Assembly: GCA_020636095.1 (NCBI GenBank)
Contig: JACJYN010000003.1
Location: forward strand, 1-64,000
DNA length: 64,000 nucleotides
Reading direction: 5' to 3'
Source of the DNA: Lewinellaceae bacterium
GTDB taxonomy: Bacteria > Bacteroidota > Bacteroidia > Chitinophagales > Saprospiraceae
Shown here: piece after piece, positions 36,488 to 47,000 of the stretch
How positions within the stretch are numbered: the stretch's first letter is position 1
Layout of the letters: every line of letters begins with the position of its first letter
The notes under the pieces: generated by a model
What the model was told of the DNA's origin: nothing
The model's input: the letters and a program-made list of their open reading frames with translations, nothing else
Database searches by the model: none
Made by a program: the position numbers and the translations under genes

Positions 36488-39400
36488 GCAAAGTCGGCCA
36501 AACCGAACGCCTCACCCAAAACCGCATCATCCGGCTTTTCCATGAAAAGCTCGGCTACCGCTACCTCGGCAACTGGGAAAAGCGGGCCGGCAACCGCAAC
36601 ATTGAAGAAGACATCCTGAGAGATTACCTGAAAAAGCACTACGCCGACAACCTCATCAACAAAGCCCTGCACCAACTCAACCAGTACCGCCAACGACCAG
36701 TGGCAAAAAGCCGTACTACGTCAACCAGGAAGTATATACCCTGCTGCGCTACGGCGTCAACGTGCTGCCGGAGATCGGGAAGAACAAAGCCACCGTCTGG
36801 CTGATCGACTGGGACAATCCGGAGCGCAACGACTTTGCCATTGCCGAAGAAGTGGCGGTCAAAGGCGTCCGCGACAAGCGGCCGACCTGGTGCTGTACGT
36901 CAACGGCATTGCCCTGGGCGTGATCGAGCTGAAGCGCAGCACGGTTTCCATCCTGGAGGGCATCCGGCAGAACCTGGACAATCAGGAAAAACCAGTTCAT
37001 CCGGTACTTCTTTTCCAGCATTCAGCTGGTCATGGTAAGCAACGACCACGAGGGCATCGCCTACGGCGCCATAGAAACCAAAGAAAAGTACTACCTGCGC
37101 TGGAAGGAGGCCCAACGAAAAGACAACCCCAACGATACCTACCTGCTGCGGCTCAACGCGCCCATACGGAAGCTGGCGGCTACGGTGGAGCACCGCCTCG
37201 ACAAGAACATCATACAGCTGCTCCACAAGGAGCGGTTCCTGGAACTGATCCACGATTTTATCGTCTACGACCGGGGCGTCAAGAAAATCTGCCGCCACAA
37301 CCAGTACTTCGGCGTCAAGGCGGCGCAGGAGCACGTCCGGACGCGGGAGGGCGGCATCGTCTGGCACACCCAGGGCAGCGGCAAAAGCCTGACCATGGTA
37401 TGGCTCACCAAGTGGATACGCGAACATGTGGACCACGCCCGGGTGCTGGTCATTACCGACCGTAAAGAACTGGATGAGCAAATTGAGAAAGTTTACAAAG
37501 GAGTAGAAGAAAAAATAAAGCGCGCCGAAAGCGGCGAGGACTTGCCGAATAAACTGAACGCTACCTCTCCTGGCTGCTTTGTTCTCGTTGGTGCACAAAT
37601 TCGGCGGCAAAGAGGAAGCCAGCGAAAGGATGTCGACAACTACCTCGACAACCTGAAGCGCAGCCTGCCTTCCGACTTCCGAGCGAAGGGAGACATTTAC
37701 GTTTTCGTGGACGAGTGCCACCGTACCCAGAGCGGCAAGCTGCATCAGGGCATGAAGGCATTGCTGCCCGACGCCTTGTTCATCGGCTTTACCGGCACGC
37801 CACTGCTCAAAAAGGACAAGAAGGTAAGCCTGGAGGTCTTTGGGAAATACATCCACACCTACAAATACGACCAGGCGGTGAAGGATGAGGTGGTGCTCGA
37901 CCTGCGCTACGAGGCACGGATGTGGAACAGAAGCTCAACTCCCGGAAAAGATAGACGAGTGGTTTGAGTTGAAAACCAGAGGGCTGACCGACTACGCCAA
38001 AGCGGAACTGAAGCAACGGTGGGCAACCTCAAAAAGCTGTTCAGCGCCAAGTCCCGCCTGGAAAAGATCGTCATGGACATCATGATGGACATGGATAAAA
38101 GGAACGCCTGCGCAACGGGCGCGGCAACGCCATGCTGGTGTCCGATAGCGTGTACAATGCCTGCCGCTACTACGAGCTGTTCCAAAATGCCGGGTTGAAG
38201 CAATGCGCCATCATCACCTCATACACTCCTTCGCACCGGGATATCAAAGGAGAAGAAACCGGCGAAGGGCGCACCGAGCAACTCATCAAGTACGACATCT
38301 ACAAGAAGATGCTGGGGAGTACTTCCATGAGGACCCCGAAACAGCCGTCAATAAGGTGGAGCAATTTGAAAAGGAGGTCAAGAAGATATTTGTCGAAGAC
38401 CCGGCGCAGATGAAACTGCTCATCGTAGTGGATAAGCTGCTGACCGGATTTGACGCGCCGTCCGCCACCTACCTCTACATCGACAAAAGCATGAAGGACC
38501 ACGGCCTGTTCCATACCATCTGCCGGGTCAACCGCCTGGACGGGGAAGACAAAGAGTACGGATTCATCATCGACTATAAAGACCTGTTCAAAAGCCTGGA
38601 CAAAGCCGTCAAAAATTATACCTCCGAAGCCTTCGACGCCTACGATGCCGAAGACGTGGCGGGCCTGCTGGAAGACCGGCTGAAAAAGGCAAAGAGCGGC
38701 TCGACGACGCCCTGGAAGCCGTAAAAGCCCTCTGCGAGCCGGTGGAGCCGCCCCGGGCGCAGCTCCAGTACCAGCGCTACTTTGTCGGCAACCCGGAGGA
38801 CCGGGAAGCGGTCAAGGACACCGAACCCCAGCGGAGAAGCCTGTACAAGGCAGTGTCGCAGCTGGTAAGGGCGTACGCCAACGTTGCCGACGATATGGAA
38901 GAAGCGGGCTACCACCTTACTACTACCAGCGCATTTTCGAGGAGGTGAAATTCTACAAAAACCTGAAGCAGGAAGTCCTCATTGCCAGCAACGAATACAT
39001 CGACCTGAAACGCTACGAGCCCGGCATGCGGCAGCTCATCGACTACTACATCGGCGCCGAGGAGAGCCGGACGCTTTCTACCTTCGAAGACCTCTACCTG
39101 ATAGAACTCATCGTCGAAAAGGGCGAAGCCGCCCTCGACGACCTTCCGCCGAATATGCGAAAGGATAAAACCGCCATGGCGGAAACCATAGAGAGCAACC
39201 TGCGCAAAGTCATCATCGAGGAGCGACCCAGCAATCCAGTACTACTACGAAAAAAATGAGCGTGCTGCTGGATGAACTCATACAGCTGAGAAAGGAAAAG
39301 ACAATAGCGTACGAGCAATACCTGAAGCGCGTCGTAGAACTGGCTGGGAAAACCAAAAGCCGGGTGCCGGTTCCCCGGATTATCCGTCCGCCATCAATAC

Positions 39401-39626
39401 CGAGGTAAAAAGAGCGCTGTACGACAACCTCTACAGGAATGAAAAGCTTACCGTGGCGCTGGACGAAGCGGTGCGTTATACCAAAAAGGACGCCTGGCGG
39501 AAAAATAAGTTCAGGAAGAAAGAAGTGCAGTTTAAAGTGGAGGAGGTACTGAATGAACACGGCATCCATGCCCCGGAAGAAGTGGATAGAATTTTTGACC
39601 TCATTGTCCAACGGAAAGAATACTGA
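36484..39626 (+). pseudogene. hsdR: Type I restriction endonuclease HsdR, many frameshifts
   Basis: The pieces reconstruct HsdR: start MSKVGQTERLTQNRIIRLFH; the nuclease domain with LVLYVNGIALGVIELKR (PD-(D/E)xK); Walker A WHTQGSGKSLTMVW; VFVDECHRTQSG (DEAD-like); GFTGTPLL; LLIVVDKLLTGFDAP; and VNRLDGEDKEYGFIIDY. The frame changes near 36700, 36879, 36990, 37585, 37628, 37917, 37945, 38020, 38107, 38318, 38690, 38920, 39232 and 39365. Most are explained by one missing base in a short homopolymer. The last piece ends with FDLIVQRKEY and a TGA at 39624-39626, overlapping the next ATG. Restriction would be lost if the sequence is correct. Alternatively the segment carries uncorrected read errors. 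Confidence 0.8.
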
Positions 39627-40342
39627 TGGATCAGATCACGGTCAGCGGCATCGCGGTAGACATCGTGCGCAAGGACATCAAGAACATGCACCTGGCGGTG
39701 TACCCTCCGGACGGGCGGGTCCGCCTGGTACTGTCCCCTGCGTGTGACGGACGAGGCCGCCCGTCTGTTCGCCATTTCCAAACTGGGCTGGATCAAACGC
39801 CACCGCCGCACATTTGAGCAGCAGGAACGGGAGCCGCCCCGGGAATTTCGGGAGCGGAGAGCCATTATTTTCTGGTACTGCCGATACCTGCTCCGCATCC
39901 GGGAAACGGAGGGCGCTTACCGGTCGAGCTGAAGGGGAATACGCATCTCGACCTGTACGTCCCCGAAGGCGCCTCCCTCGAATACAAGGAGCGCACCCTG
40001 AACGAATGGTACCGAAAGCAGCTCAAGCAGATGCTGCCGGAAATGGTGGCCCGCTGGGAGCAAAAGATGGACCTGAAGGTCAATTTCTGGGGCGTCAAAC
40101 GCATGAAGACAAAGTGGGGCTCCTGCAACATCGAGCAGAAACGGATCTGGCTCAACCTGGAGCTGGCCAGGAAGCCCGCCTCCTGCCTGGAATACATCCT
40201 GGTGCACGAGATGGCGCACCTGCTGGAACGGCATCACAACGATCGCTTCAAAGCATTCATGGATCATTATCTTCCCAACTGGAAGCATCGGCGGGAGGAG
40301 TTGAATAGGCTGCCGGTAAGGCATGTGGATTGGGGGTATTGA
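39626..40342 (+). pseudogene. YgjP-like (SprT/M48-type) metallopeptidase, frameshifted
   Basis: Starts MDQITVSGIAVDIVRKDIKN at the hsdR stop (TGATG). The zinc site is ILVHEMAHLLERHHNDRF (HExxH), preceded by KMKTKWGSC-like sequence, typical of the YgjP/DUF45 peptidases that accompany type I RM operons. Four frame changes (near 39735, 39858, 39873 and 39918) each fit a shortened G or C run. The final part, 40031-40342, is open. ~238 residues when restored. Predicted role: housekeeping partner of the RM system. Confidence 0.8.
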
Positions 40343-40356
40343 GGGGGTATAGGCTA

Positions 40357-40404
40357 GACTTGACAAGTTTTCTCTCGGGGAGCCGCCGATAAACTTGTCA
40401 AGTC
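40357..40404. repeat. Perfect 14-bp hairpin after the RM operon
   Basis: gacttgacaagttt (40357-40370) and aaacttgtcaagtc (40391-40404) form a perfect stem with a 20-nt loop, 15 bp after the last stop of the operon. It could end transcription, though no U-run follows. Confidence 0.65.
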
Positions 40405-40449
40405 TTCAGCGCTTGCCTCTCTATCCTGTTTCTGTTATCTTGATAACTC

Positions 40450-40609
40450 TTCAACCTGCCGGGTTTCCGGGGTGATCCTGTTTAGCCGAACCCGGCAGTG
40501 TTTATTGGAAATACTGCAGGCCTGCTAAGATCTTGCTGGTGATAATTATCTCCGACAAACACTGCCGGGTTAGCCTACCGGGACTCAACTGAAAACCCGG
40601 CAGGTTGAA
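40450..40609. repeat. Nested inverted repeats, MITE-like
   Basis: Outer arms are 40450-40466 (ttcaacctgccgggttt) and 40593-40609. Inner arms are 40489-40503 (aacccggcagtgttt) and 40557-40571. ctgccgggtt and its complement also pair locally inside each half, so two hairpins or one long palindrome are possible. 160 bp long, close in size to the elements at 13.4 and 55.0 kb. No coding capacity, no evident target duplication. Confidence 0.65.
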
Positions 40610-40680
40610 ACGTCTCCGGAAATAAATTTCGGCTTGCCTCTCCACAATGTTTCCACTATATTGACTTCAAATCTTGTACT

Positions 40681-43119
40681 ATGACGGCTGAGGACTATTT
40701 TGAACAGGGCAAGGCGCTTTACGAGGAGGGGGAGTATGAGGGGGCGGAGGCGGCGTATCGGCAGGCAGTTGAACTGGATAAAAACCATGTAGAAGCTTGG
40801 GTGGGGCTGGGAAGCGTTTACTGGAAAATGAAAGCATACGAGCAGGCAGAGGAGGCCTGCCAGCGGGCGATTGCGATTGATGCGGGGCATGCTTTTGCGT
40901 GGTATAGGTTGGGGACTGTTTATGATGACTTGAAACAATACGGTCGGGCCATCGAGGCTTACCAACAGGCCATCCAACTGGACCCGCAATTCGCTTACCC
41001 CTGGTACGGACTGGGCATTATTCATATGTACCAAAAGCAATATGGCAAAGCCATCGAGGCTTACCAAAAGACCATCCAACTCAATCCGGAATTCGCTGCC
41101 GCCTTTTATGAGCTAGGCAAGGTATTCTATTACCAACAGCAATACGGTAAGGTCATTGAGAACTGTCAAAAGGCGATCCAACTTGATCCGAATTTCGCTG
41201 GTGCCTGGAATGGCCTGGGTAATGTTTATACGGACCAAAAGCAATACAGTAAGGCTTTCGAAGCCTACTATAAAGCTATTCGACTCCACCAGGAATACGC
41301 TGATGCCTGGAACGGCTTGGGTAATGTTTTTAAGGCTCAAGAGCAATACGGTAAAGCCATCGAAGTTTACCAACAGGCCATCCAATTCAACCCAGAATAC
41401 GCTGATGCTTGGAATGGCTTGGGCATTATCTCCTACATGCAGCAGGAGGGTAGTGAGGCTGGGCGATATTACCTTCGAGCAGAGATATTAGGTCACGAAG
41501 CATTTTCATCTAATTATTTTGTTGTTTTCTCAGGCTTAACAACCCACCCCTTCTTCTCTTACCGTATTATCCAAGACTACCTGTTTCCGGAACAGTATTT
41601 GGAGTGGAAAGAGTACATCCAAGCCACCCTCCAAAACGCTACCCCCCTCAAAGCCTACATCACCTGGCACAGTCTTCGCGCAGAATACGGCGGTCTGCTG
41701 GAAACCCAATGGCTACTCTGGCTCGGCCTCCTGAATTACTTCATGGGCGACCCCTCGGTGGCGCTGCAATACCTCATTAAAAGCCAGGAGCTAAAAGAGG
41801 AACTGGATCTGATGCTCAGCTACTACCAACTGGAGTGCTGCTGGGACTTTCACGAGCCGGATGAGCCTTATATGGCGCCGGCTTTGGAAAAGGCAGAAAT
41901 CTATCTCCCGGAACAGTCGTCCGGCTGGCCGTTCTGGAAAAAGAAAGAAGAACTGCCCATGCTCAGCGAAGAAGAAGCCATTCAATGCTACTACGCCGGG
42001 ATGATCTTCATTCATAATGACGAGCTAGAGAAAGCCCTGTTATGCTTTGAGCGCATCGAGCGGCAGTTTTTACCCGCTGCCTATCAGGCGTTGTGGTGTT
42101 GTGAAGAGTTGGTAAAGGCCAAAAAGAAAAAGGAGAAGGCGGTTTATATTTTGGAGCAGGAGTTACACCGGCCAGAATTCACCAAAGGTATTAAGTCCGT
42201 ATTTCTAGATTTAGACGAAACCGATTTTGTGTCTCCTTTTCTACATGTCGCCCGCTACTTTGAGCTGACCGAAGCCATCGAAGTGCTACATGATTATGTG
42301 GAATATGGAGGCAATCCCCACGGTTACAAAGTAGAAAGCTCAAAGAGCCAGCCCTACTTCCACCAACTCTGGAAGATCCGCCCCGAAGACTGGCGCCGCA
42401 TCAACGCCCGCATCCTCGAAGAGCTCAACTACCGGGCCTTCGATCAACTCTTTGAGGAAGAATTACAGCCCAAAGTCAAAACTGCTCCCAAACTCACCGA
42501 GAAGATGGTCGAAGAGCGGCTGGATCAATACGAAAATACAGAGCTACGCACCGCCTTCGAGCATCTACGAGCCATGGCGGCAAAAGGAAAAGCGGAGCAA
42601 GGGCTGGGCGAGCTCATCAAAGCCGGGCAGTTTGAGCCGGAGCAGCACCAATTGCTCAATGCCTACTTTTACAGCAACAATGGCCAGTTGGAGGACTACG
42701 AGCGAATCCTACTTGATTTTTACATCCTGCTCCAGGCGGAAATGACAGGAGACAAGCTGTCCAAAGCCCAACTCGCCGGCGTAAAGAAAGGGGCAGATGC
42801 CGTCATCACCGACAGCCTCTCCTACGCCATCGGCTTTGGCGCCAGCCTGATGGTGCCGGGGCTGCCGGCGGCTGTTACGGCGGTAGGCGGGGTGCTCGGT
42901 GGCTACGCCATCAAGATGGGGGCGGGTGCGCTGACGGAGTTGTTTATGGGCTTTATCCAGGAGGAGGAGCCTGCTTTTGAATCTTACGCTGATTTTAAGG
43001 AGCAGTTTGAAGGGTATATTGGCGAGCGGCGTCGGGTGCTGGGGGAGGAGGGGTTTTATGAGCGGTATCCGGTGGACGGGCTTTATAGCACCCCAGGCTC
43101 GATTAATGAAACCCATTAA
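40681..43119 (+). CDS. TPR protein with a glycine-rich hydrophobic C-terminal segment
   Basis: 812 residues. At least eight 34-residue TPRs at ~1-270 (pattern AIEAYQQAIQLDPQFAYPWYGLG); the copies at the DNA level are strikingly alike. The middle (~290-690) is helical without a recognised domain. Residues ~705-758 (SYAIGFGASLMVPGLPAAVT, then VGGVLGGYAIKMGAGAL) are rich in Gly and Ala with small-residue spacing, as in membrane-inserting glycine-zipper segments, followed by an acidic tail. The N-terminal TPRs would bind a partner and the tail could contact a membrane; both are inference. The next gene on the same strand is an EAD-type protein 93 bp away. Confidence 0.7.
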   Translation: MTAEDYFEQGKALYEEGEYEGAEAAYRQAVELDKNHVEAWVGLGSVYWKMKAYEQAEEACQRAIAIDAGHAFAWYRLGTVYDDLKQYGRAIEAYQQAIQLDPQFAYPWYGLGIIHMYQKQYGKAIEAYQKTIQLNPEFAAAFYELGKVFYYQQQYGKVIENCQKAIQLDPNFAGAWNGLGNVYTDQKQYSKAFEAYYKAIRLHQEYADAWNGLGNVFKAQEQYGKAIEVYQQAIQFNPEYADAWNGLGIISYMQQEGSEAGRYYLRAEILGHEAFSSNYFVVFSGLTTHPFFSYRIIQDYLFPEQYLEWKEYIQATLQNATPLKAYITWHSLRAEYGGLLETQWLLWLGLLNYFMGDPSVALQYLIKSQELKEELDLMLSYYQLECCWDFHEPDEPYMAPALEKAEIYLPEQSSGWPFWKKKEELPMLSEEEAIQCYYAGMIFIHNDELEKALLCFERIERQFLPAAYQALWCCEELVKAKKKKEKAVYILEQELHRPEFTKGIKSVFLDLDETDFVSPFLHVARYFELTEAIEVLHDYVEYGGNPHGYKVESSKSQPYFHQLWKIRPEDWRRINARILEELNYRAFDQLFEEELQPKVKTAPKLTEKMVEERLDQYENTELRTAFEHLRAMAAKGKAEQGLGELIKAGQFEPEQHQLLNAYFYSNNGQLEDYERILLDFYILLQAEMTGDKLSKAQLAGVKKGADAVITDSLSYAIGFGASLMVPGLPAAVTAVGGVLGGYAIKMGAGALTELFMGFIQEEEPAFESYADFKEQFEGYIGERRRVLGEEGFYERYPVDGLYSTPGSINETH

Positions 43120-43212
43120 ATCCTATCTTTTTGAAGAGAGAAAAGTGCTGATAAGAAAATACGCCTTACAAATAAGCGCTGCCTGTTGAAGCATTTTAAA
43201 GGTTAAGGAACA

Positions 43213-43983
43213 ATGAAAGAAGTAAATGATATAATCGCCACCCTCTCCGGTCGCCAGGTTAACAATCTGCTGGAATTGGCAGCTCAGCGGATTAGAGAAA
43301 ACAAGGTTATCCAACCTGTCTCTATACAGAACCTACCGGACGACCCTGCCCTAAACCGGGCGACATTAACGATACTCACTCAGGGAGAAGATGAAGTAGC
43401 GCAATATCTGAGGGGCCAATTGCTGGATAATGCGCATTTTCGGGCCAAACCACAGGAACAAGGACCCTATCATGACGGAATGGATAGTGCATTGCCATAC
43501 CTGAGTGTCATTCTACCCTTCCTAAAAGCCAGGTCGAAAATGAGCCGTGAAGATGCCCAAATGGGGTTCTCCCCTTCTGTGGAATGGCGTTCTCTCATTG
43601 ATCTCCTGCAAAGCCTTAAGCCAGATATGTCACGTAAAAATGTCATTGAAGGATCTTCCATTCATGCCGGCGGCAATGTGCACATCGGTGATATCATTTA
43701 TCACAAAGAACATCAGCCAGAAAAATCGCCCCCGTCTACGTCTAAATTTAAAAAAGAGGTTCAGTCCCTAATTGGAAAAGCTCGGACGGGAAAGGCCATC
43801 GAACTAGTGCTGAAAACACTCGATGAAGTTGATGATGACAGCTATCAACAAGCGCTGATCTTGTCCAGCCGCTGGCAGGAGCTAAAGAAAAAAGAGGGGC
43901 TCGGCATCATTGATGCTGCCGAAGCCGGAGTGGAGAGGAATAAAATTAATGTGGCGTTGTTGCAGCTTGTCAATGCGTATTGA
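43213..43983 (+). CDS. Effector-associated-domain (EAD11-like) protein with GGNxxIGD motif
   Basis: 256 residues; an AAGGA ribosome site precedes ATG 43213. Three parts. Residues 1-145 form an unknown helical domain. Residues 148-165 carry SSIHAGGNVHIGDIIYHK, in which GGNVHIGD spans 153-160. Residues ~178-256 match the small helical effector-associated domain of the EAD11 type (IGKARTGKAIELVLKTL, then SRWQELKKKEGLGIIDAAEAGVERN with the conserved ERN turn). Such domains link effectors to NTPase switches in bacterial conflict systems. The GGNxxIGDxxY peptide is repeated at the N-terminus of the convergent STAND protein (47539). A pairing adaptor is inferred. Confidence 0.7.
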   Translation: MKEVNDIIATLSGRQVNNLLELAAQRIRENKVIQPVSIQNLPDDPALNRATLTILTQGEDEVAQYLRGQLLDNAHFRAKPQEQGPYHDGMDSALPYLSVILPFLKARSKMSREDAQMGFSPSVEWRSLIDLLQSLKPDMSRKNVIEGSSIHAGGNVHIGDIIYHKEHQPEKSPPSTSKFKKEVQSLIGKARTGKAIELVLKTLDEVDDDSYQQALILSSRWQELKKKEGLGIIDAAEAGVERNKINVALLQLVNAY

Positions 43984-44020
43984 CTTTGCAAATCAAACTA
44001 CCAACGGATAATAGTTGTAC

Positions 44021-47000
44021 CTAAATTGAGTCTTCATCTAATCGCCTAGTCATTTCCTCCGCCTCCCTACAAAGGGTTTTAAGGATTTTTTGAAGCCGGA
44101 TTTGAGTTGACTTAGTTTTATTCAGAAGTTTCTCTAAGACTATCATGTCTTGATGATAGGAGCTTGTACCCCAAATGATCCTTTGGCTGCTTTTATACCG
44201 CCAATCGAGAATCGCTTTCATTACTTCATCTTTGCCCAATTTTTTTAGGGCACTACCCCAAACTATAAGCAAGAGGGGATAATTTTCTTCTGTATTAGGT
44301 AAAAAGGCGGCGTACTTCAGAGAGCCCTTGTAGTCATTAGCTTTTATTGCTTCCTCAACTAATTTATAAACGTAGAGGACTTCGTCTTTGTCTTTACAAT
44401 TTCTAAAGTGATGAATAAATTTTTCGAAACCAATGTCCCCACGAATATTTGGATATTGCTCTTGCCACTCAATTACTGAGTCCATCAAGTTTTTATAGTC
44501 TTTGAGGGCATTTGTTAAGCGGCACCATTTTATTCCATAATAATAGGAAGGAAACACCCTTGGGATTCTACGGTAATCTACACTCGCTTTTTTTTGCTTT
44601 TCTAGGTCGAAATAGCTTAACCGGAAAGAGAAAAATGAGATCACTTCTGTGAGATTTGTCATACAAAAGCTCAAGACGTGGTTAAGATCAGAATCAAGAA
44701 CAGGAATAAATTTCAACTTTTCAACCGTTTCTTTCCTGAGCTTTCCTAGCATTTGTTTAGGTATGCTAGCTTCATTCTCTTTGAGATGTTCATACGCAAA
44801 TCCGGCGCCATCTGAGGAAAAAAATCTTTGGAAGTCAATTTTCCCTTTTTCCAGAGCCAAAATCAAAAGCTTGATTATTACCCTGGCTTCTTTTTTCTCT
44901 GGAAAAATCCACTTCAACCTTGATGCTATTGCTTCATTTACTCTTTCATTTCCATTCTCAATTAGCTGGGTAATCCAAGTTTCTTTTTCGCCTGGTTTTT
45001 TTCGTTGGAGAACCCTTATAAAGGACTCCAGGTAATAGAAATCAGGGTTGGGAAGATGTAACATAACCGATTGAAAAAAATCCGCTAAGTCTATCTCCCC
45101 TTGTTCAACAAGTGCATCTTCAATGGCTCCTCGGATAATTCGAGGTAATTGCGCTGCTACATTGTCACTCTTGATAATGCTTCGGAATATCTTTGGTGAC
45201 AGTACAGCCCAATTAGCAACAATGATGGAGAATTTGTAAAGAGGGAAGTTGTTCGAGGCTTCCTCTAGCTTCAACTCCTCAATCATGATTTCAATAAATT
45301 CAAGGACCTTGGATGAAGAATCATAACGAAGGTTCAGGTTAGCAGCTATAGATTTTTCCCTTATTAAATTTTGCGTATCCTTTTTTATTTCATGTTCTTT
45401 ATCCCAATACCATTCCCTTCTTTCAGAGGCGGGTGCAGCATCATTTAGCTTTTCGAAATCTTCAGTATAAATGCGATGTGTACTACAATATCGGAAGCAT
45501 AAATATTCAGGCATTCGTTCAAATTGTTGTAAATATATTGAGGCTTCCTCACACAAGCCTTGTAACCACCAATCCAATAAAATGGATTCGGCCTCTGCTT
45601 GGAGTTGAAATTTTTCAGTGGTTAGTAATATATTCCCAAGGATTTTCGTCAACGATTTGATCTCCCCTTTTAGACGCTCGAATAAAGGAGCATCCTTGAC
45701 TTTTTCCATCGTCAAAAAAGGTTCTCCAACCCCTACATCCTGGATCACCCTGAAGGCAATTTGAGCTGTTCTGTCGTCAGCAATCAGTTGATTAAGTTTC
45801 TCTATTGCTTTATCCCGGTATTCTATCAGGGACCTTTCTGGAGGGACGTGATAATAACCAGTGGTGTATGTTGAAAATTCAGTGTAGCTGAAAGATTGGC
45901 TAATTGAGAGTACCTCTTTCAAAAACTGCTCAATTAAAGGAAGCAACAGGTCATCCTTTTCATTTATCCACTCATCCAGAAATTCAAAGCATATATTGTA
46001 TGAATCTCCATTGTTCCGGTAAAACTTCAATGCTTCTGACAGCAAATACGAGGGCTTGTAATTAATTGCTACTGAAGAAAACCCCTTTTTGTGAAGTTCC
46101 TGAATAATGAACAAGCTACGTCCCCTTTCCTCTGGATATTCGATCAATTCTAAAATGAATGGTGAGAAATCATTTAGATCGGGAGGAGGATCACCCAGAT
46201 AGTATTCTTGAGCACTTGAATTGCCTTCCATGGGACTATTGTCATCATCGACATATTCAACGATTAGATCAACGATATCGCTTCTAAGCTCGGGATATTT
46301 TAAAAAGGATGTCACCGCTTTGATCCTTCTGCTTCTTGCTAATCCTCCCGTCATCTTCACTTCTTTCTGCCAGGAAAGTAACAGTTGTTTGAAAAAATGA
46401 TTGATGAAGTTTTGGTTTTGAGTAAAATCAAGAGATGGATACAAATTATTCAGTATGGTATATTCTTCATGTTCAACGTAAAAGCTCAGAAGTCTCAGCG
46501 CATCTTCAAGTGATCCTTCCTCCAGCCAGTTTGCGATTAATAAGGCTCCATTTATTTTTGGTTTAAATTGAATAAAATAGTGTGAGTGGTGCAGTAGCTT
46601 TTGTTGTAGCAGTTCATCTAAAACTACCTCTATTTCTTGCACAGGCATACCTCTTCTGTTAGAGACAATAGCAAGCACCTGTTTCAATTTATGCCCTGGA
46701 ATGGGGCAAAAAAGGGCTAATTCAATGAGTATGCCATACGTATCGCCTACTTTTGTCTCTTTATCTATTATCTGGCAGTCATTAATGATAGATCGAGTAA
46801 CTTTCTTCTGTAAGTTAACCAGATCTCCTTGAGAAGCCCCAATGAGCCTGGCGCCATATTCGATGATAAGATTTGGGGAGGCAAAATATTTTGTGATTTC
46901 CCGTTCATGTTTTACAGTTTCTTGACCAGTAACAGCCCTTAAAAGGGTAATCAGTTCTTTTTTTTCCCATTCTCGGAGGTGAATTTTCCAGATTTTTGTA

